Origin: Syntrophomonadaceae bacterium
GTDB lineage: Bacteria > Bacillota > Dethiobacteria > DTU022
DNA: 7,793 bases
NCBI GenBank assembly: GCA_003553895.1
Contig: PWFM01000182.1
Coordinates: forward strand, 1 to 7,793
Direction: 5' to 3'
In this document: positions 6,042-7,793 of the stretch, in pieces
Layout of the letters: every line of letters begins with the position of its first letter
Position numbering within the stretch: position 1 is the stretch's first letter
Program-made: the position numbers and the translations under genes
The notes under the pieces: model-generated
What the model was told of the DNA's origin: nothing
What the model saw: the letters and a program-made list of their open reading frames with translations, nothing else
Database searches by the model: none

Positions 6042-6373
6042 TCCTCAAGCTGGAAAATCATTTCATCAGGCTTGACCAAACCCAGCCGGTTACGGGCCTG
6101 GATCTCTATGTAATCTAGATCATGAAGCCTGGCGATCTCATTTTCCGCCGCCTGCCGCCGCTGTTCAAGCTTTTCGATCCGGGTTTTGTATTCCAGCAGT
6201 TCCTGTTCAGCCTGGCGTTGACCAAGATACTGAGCACCGATAATCAACAACAGGCAGCAAATCAAAAAGACCCCGGCATAATAAAAAAGCCTGTACATGT
6301 TAAAATTGCCTTCCCTGCGGTAGCGGGGAATACCGGGGCCGCCCTTTGTTTGTTTTCTTGCTCCAAAAGCCAT
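6038..6373 (-). CDS. divIC: Septum formation initiator, FtsB/DivIC family
   Basis: The 111-aa protein is a bitopic membrane protein. It has a basic cytoplasmic N-terminus (1-26), one transmembrane helix (about 27-50, YYAGVFLICCLLLIIGAQYL) and a coiled coil (about 51-83, rich in E, L, Q and R). A conserved extracytoplasmic end follows (87-109), with DYIEIQARNRLGLVKPDE. This matches DivIC/FtsB, which pairs with FtsL and DivIB/FtsQ to activate septal peptidoglycan synthesis. The ATG at 6373 has only a weak purine-rich sequence upstream. An internal ATG at 6298 (Met26) has a better Shine-Dalgarno (GGGAAGG, 6309-6315) but would remove the cytoplasmic tail. Position between hup and the S1 gene supports DivIC. 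A 210-base untranslated stretch precedes it. Confidence 0.88.
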   Translation of the reverse strand: MAFGARKQTKGGPGIPRYRREGNFNMYRLFYYAGVFLICCLLLIIGAQYLGQRQAEQELLEYKTRIEKLEQRRQAAENEIARLHDLDYIEIQARNRLGLVKPDEMIFQLED

Positions 6374-6583
6374 TTTGATTCACTTCACCAGCTCGGCTCA
6401 ATTAGTGATTTGCCGGCTTTTCAACCGGCAGAAAATATCCGGACGGGATATCTTGCCCGGACCGTGCTAACCATATCACCACCTGGAAAATATCCCCCCC
6501 TCAGGCAGAATAGGATCAACCACTATCAGGGAGGATATCATCATAGCTATAGCACGTAACAAACGACCAGCTTAGTCTTGATG
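6374..6583 (-). other. Gap between hup and divIC with small hairpins and a short direct repeat
   Basis: No gene is supported in these 210 bases. There is a six-pair inverted repeat at 6411-6430 (TGCCGG/CCGGCA) and another at 6435-6451 (ATATCC/GGATAT, loop of five). The second is followed by TTTTC on the minus strand. GAAAATATCC occurs twice, at 6431-6440 and 6486-6495, exactly 55 bases apart. A run of seven C's lies at 6494-6500. In many Bacillota yabO, yabP and yabQ occupy this position, and I see no remnant of them. It may act as a leader or weak attenuator between hup and divIC. Confidence 0.4.
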
Positions 6584-6856
6584 TTATTTTACTTTGTCTT
6601 TTAAGGCCTTGCCAGGCTTGAATGCCGGCACTTTCAAAGCTTCAATTTTAATTTTCTCTCCGGTCGCGGGGTTGCGGCCTTCACGCTCCTTGCGGTTGCG
6701 AACTTCGAAAGTCCCAAAACCAACCAGTTGGACTTTATCTCCTTTAACCAACCCTTCAGTGATACTGTCTAATACCGCTTTTACCGCTTTTTCACTGTCC
6801 TTTTTAGACATTCCAGCCTTCTCTGCAACCAGATCTACAAGCTCAGACTTATTCAC
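6584..6856 (-). CDS. hup: DNA-binding protein HU
   Basis: The 90-aa protein is the standard length for HU. It starts at GTG (6856..6854) with GGAGG (6866-6870) nine bases upstream. The N-terminal helical dimerisation region is MNKSELVDLVAEKAG. It is followed by VGFGTFEVRNRKEREGRNP (45-63) and GEKIKI, forming the beta-arm. The RNP motif holds Pro63, which in HU intercalates into the DNA minor groove. HU is an abundant homodimeric nucleoid protein that bends DNA and binds it without strong sequence specificity. It lies after mazG with a 77-base gap and before divIC, the order found in Bacillota (hbs of B. subtilis). No missing residues are seen. Confidence 0.97.
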   Translation of the reverse strand: MNKSELVDLVAEKAGMSKKDSEKAVKAVLDSITEGLVKGDKVQLVGFGTFEVRNRKEREGRNPATGEKIKIEALKVPAFKPGKALKDKVK

Positions 6857-6905
6857 AGTTCAAGCCCTCCTCATGCATATTATGATTCCCTTTATGGTAT
6901 TGTGT

Positions 6906-6932
6906 ATTCGACTTTGTTTTGAAGATTCCTGC
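6906..6932 (-). promoter_or_regulatory. Sigma-H-like promoter candidate for hup
   Basis: On the minus strand GCAGGAATC (6924-6932), 11 bases and GTCGAAT (6906-6912) fit the Bacillus sigma-H consensus RnAGGAwww-N11/12-RnnGAAT with one mismatch. It begins right after the mazG stop and would start RNA about 40 bases before the hup GTG. A weaker sigma-A-like pair, TACACA-N16-CATAAT, is also present in the gap. Neither is proven. Confidence 0.35.
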
Positions 6933-6933
6933 T

Positions 6934-7793
6934 TTATTTGTCCATTTTCCTTATTTTTTTAGCCTCTTCCCACCATTTATCCAGCTGTTCAAGTGAATAC
7001 TCTGCAGCCGGGTACCCAGTTTTTTCTGCCATTTTCAGAACGTACAGGAAACGTTCCATAAATTTACCAATTGTTTTCCCCAAAGCCAGCTCCGGATTTA
7101 CACTCATAAACCGGGCTAGGTTTACTATGGTAAACAGGTAATCGCCAAGCTCTTCTTCAACAGCGCTTTGATCTCCCGCTTCATAAGCTTCTTCCAGCTC
7201 CCTTAGTTCCTCCCGGGCTTTTTCTAACGGCCCCTGGATACAGGGCCAGTCGAACCCGACATCAGCGGCTTTTTTCTGCAGTTTATAAGCCTTGAGAAGA
7301 GCGGGGAGGGAATGATCGATATTAATATCCGGCCCATTATTATCCTGTCCCTTGTTCCGGCTATTCTTTTCATGTAACTTGATCTCTTCCCATTTTAGCC
7401 TGACTTCGGAAGCATCTGCGGCGCTGCCGCTGCCGAATACATGGGGGTGGCGCCTGATTAGCTTGGAAGCGATCCCATCTGTTACCTGAAAAAAATCAAA
7501 GCGGTTTTCTTCACTGGCAATCCGGCTGTGAAAAACCACCTGCAGCAGGACATCACCCAGTTCTTCTTTCAGGGAGGAATCGTCATTCTCATCAATGGCG
7601 CCCACAACTTCATAGGCTTCTTCAACAAGATACTGCCTGAGGCTGCGATTAGTTTGCTGCCGATCCCAGGGACAACCATTTTCGGAACGGAGCCTGGCCA
7701 TTATTTCAAGCAGGTCACCAAGAAGGTAACCCTGGTAAGGAGGTAAATAAATAGTGGCAAAAAGATCAAAATCCCGGAACTGATCCAGGTTAC
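6934..7793 (-). CDS. mazG: YabN-type tetrapyrrole methylase/MazG fusion, C-terminal MazG part (runs off right edge)
   Basis: The frame is open from the right edge to TAA 6936..6934. At least 285 residues are visible. The ATG at 7701 is internal: 30 further in-frame codons precede it and include DLFATIYLPPY, the linker seen before MazG in YabN-type proteins. The SAM-dependent methylase half is therefore expected outside the window. Counting from that internal Met, there are two MazG helical domains. The first has CPWD (10-13), VEEAYE (26-31), EELGD (46-50) and RRHPHVFG (83-90). The second has REELRELEEAYE and EEELGD (182-187). The paired acidic motifs bind Mg and hydrolyse nucleoside triphosphates to monophosphate plus pyrophosphate, cleaning the nucleotide pool or tempering stress signalling. 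It stands upstream of hup, as in B. subtilis yabN. The ends of the fusion are inferred. Confidence 0.9.
   Translation of the reverse strand, partial: NLDQFRDFDLFATIYLPPYQGYLLGDLLEIMARLRSENGCPWDRQQTNRSLRQYLVEEAYEVVGAIDENDDSSLKEELGDVLLQVVFHSRIASEENRFDFFQVTDGIASKLIRRHPHVFGSGSAADASEVRLKWEEIKLHEKNSRNKGQDNNGPDINIDHSLPALLKAYKLQKKAADVGFDWPCIQGPLEKAREELRELEEAYEAGDQSAVEEELGDYLFTIVNLARFMSVNPELALGKTIGKFMERFLYVLKMAEKTGYPAAEYSLEQLDKWWEEAKKIRKMDK

Noticed and set aside
6296..6298. Internal ATG (Met26) as the divIC start
   Set aside because: It has a better Shine-Dalgarno, but would begin at the membrane helix and lose the basic cytoplasmic tail usual in DivIC. The 6373 start is kept with some doubt.
6411..6430. 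Hairpin TGCCGG/CCGGCA as a terminator
   Set aside because: No T-run follows it on either strand, and the stem is only six pairs with an eight-base loop.
6496..6530. Possible 22-codon minus-strand peptide in the hup-divIC gap
   Set aside because: No Shine-Dalgarno precedes its ATG, it ends quickly and it has no resemblance to YabO, YabP or YabQ.
6122..6559. Plus-strand frame of 145 codons over divIC and the hup-divIC gap
   Set aside because: It has no recognisable domain or Shine-Dalgarno, overlaps divIC antisense, and its composition looks like a shadow.
1..7793. CRISPR array, tRNA/rRNA genes, insertion sequences, phage genes
   Set aside because: No regularly spaced repeats, cloverleaf-like sequence, transposase or phage motifs were recognised by eye. 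A tRNA often found near yabR/spoIIE in Bacillus is not seen here.

Overview
The window is a compact, housekeeping stretch of a low-to-moderate GC Bacillota chromosome, most likely a Clostridia-type lineage. All supported genes lie on the minus strand, so transcription runs from right to left. The order yabN/mazG - hup (HU) - divIC - yabR (S1 domain) - tilS - hpt - ftsH is the conserved Gram-positive cluster near the replication origin. It is followed by an S58 (DmpA/NylC-type) peptidase gene and the first codons of fhs (formate-tetrahydrofolate ligase), which runs off the left edge. The species is not identifiable from this window alone.

Layout in transcription order. At 7793-6934 is the C-terminal part of a YabN-type methylase/MazG fusion, open through the right edge. 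Next comes hup with a GTG start, preceded by a sigma-H-like promoter candidate. A 210-base gap with several small hairpins separates hup from divIC. The S1-domain gene follows as a self-contained unit: a perfect-consensus sigma-A promoter overlapping the divIC stop, an apparent ATT start behind a strong Shine-Dalgarno, AT-rich composition, and a rho-independent terminator. tilS and hpt form a tight pair. ftsH has its own extended -10 promoter, a TTG start and a strong terminator. The S58 peptidase gene (GTG start) and fhs (ATG start) complete the window. The fhs leader carries an 11-bp inverted repeat.

Functions. The genes cover nucleotide-pool cleaning (MazG), nucleoid structure (HU), division (DivIC), RNA binding (S1 protein), decoding of AUA codons (TilS), purine salvage (Hpt), membrane protein quality control (FtsH) and one-carbon metabolism (Fhs).

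I found no clearly new multi-gene system. The most interesting points are about start codons and gene content. The S1 gene has no in-frame ATG/GTG/TTG in a plausible place but has ATT at ideal distance from GAGGAGG. tilS has no canonical start upstream of its essential P-loop. Only three of the eight visible starts are ATG. The genes that often interrupt this cluster in spore formers (yabP, yabQ, spoIIE) and the S4-domain gene yabO are missing from it. No tRNA, rRNA, CRISPR array or insertion sequence was seen.
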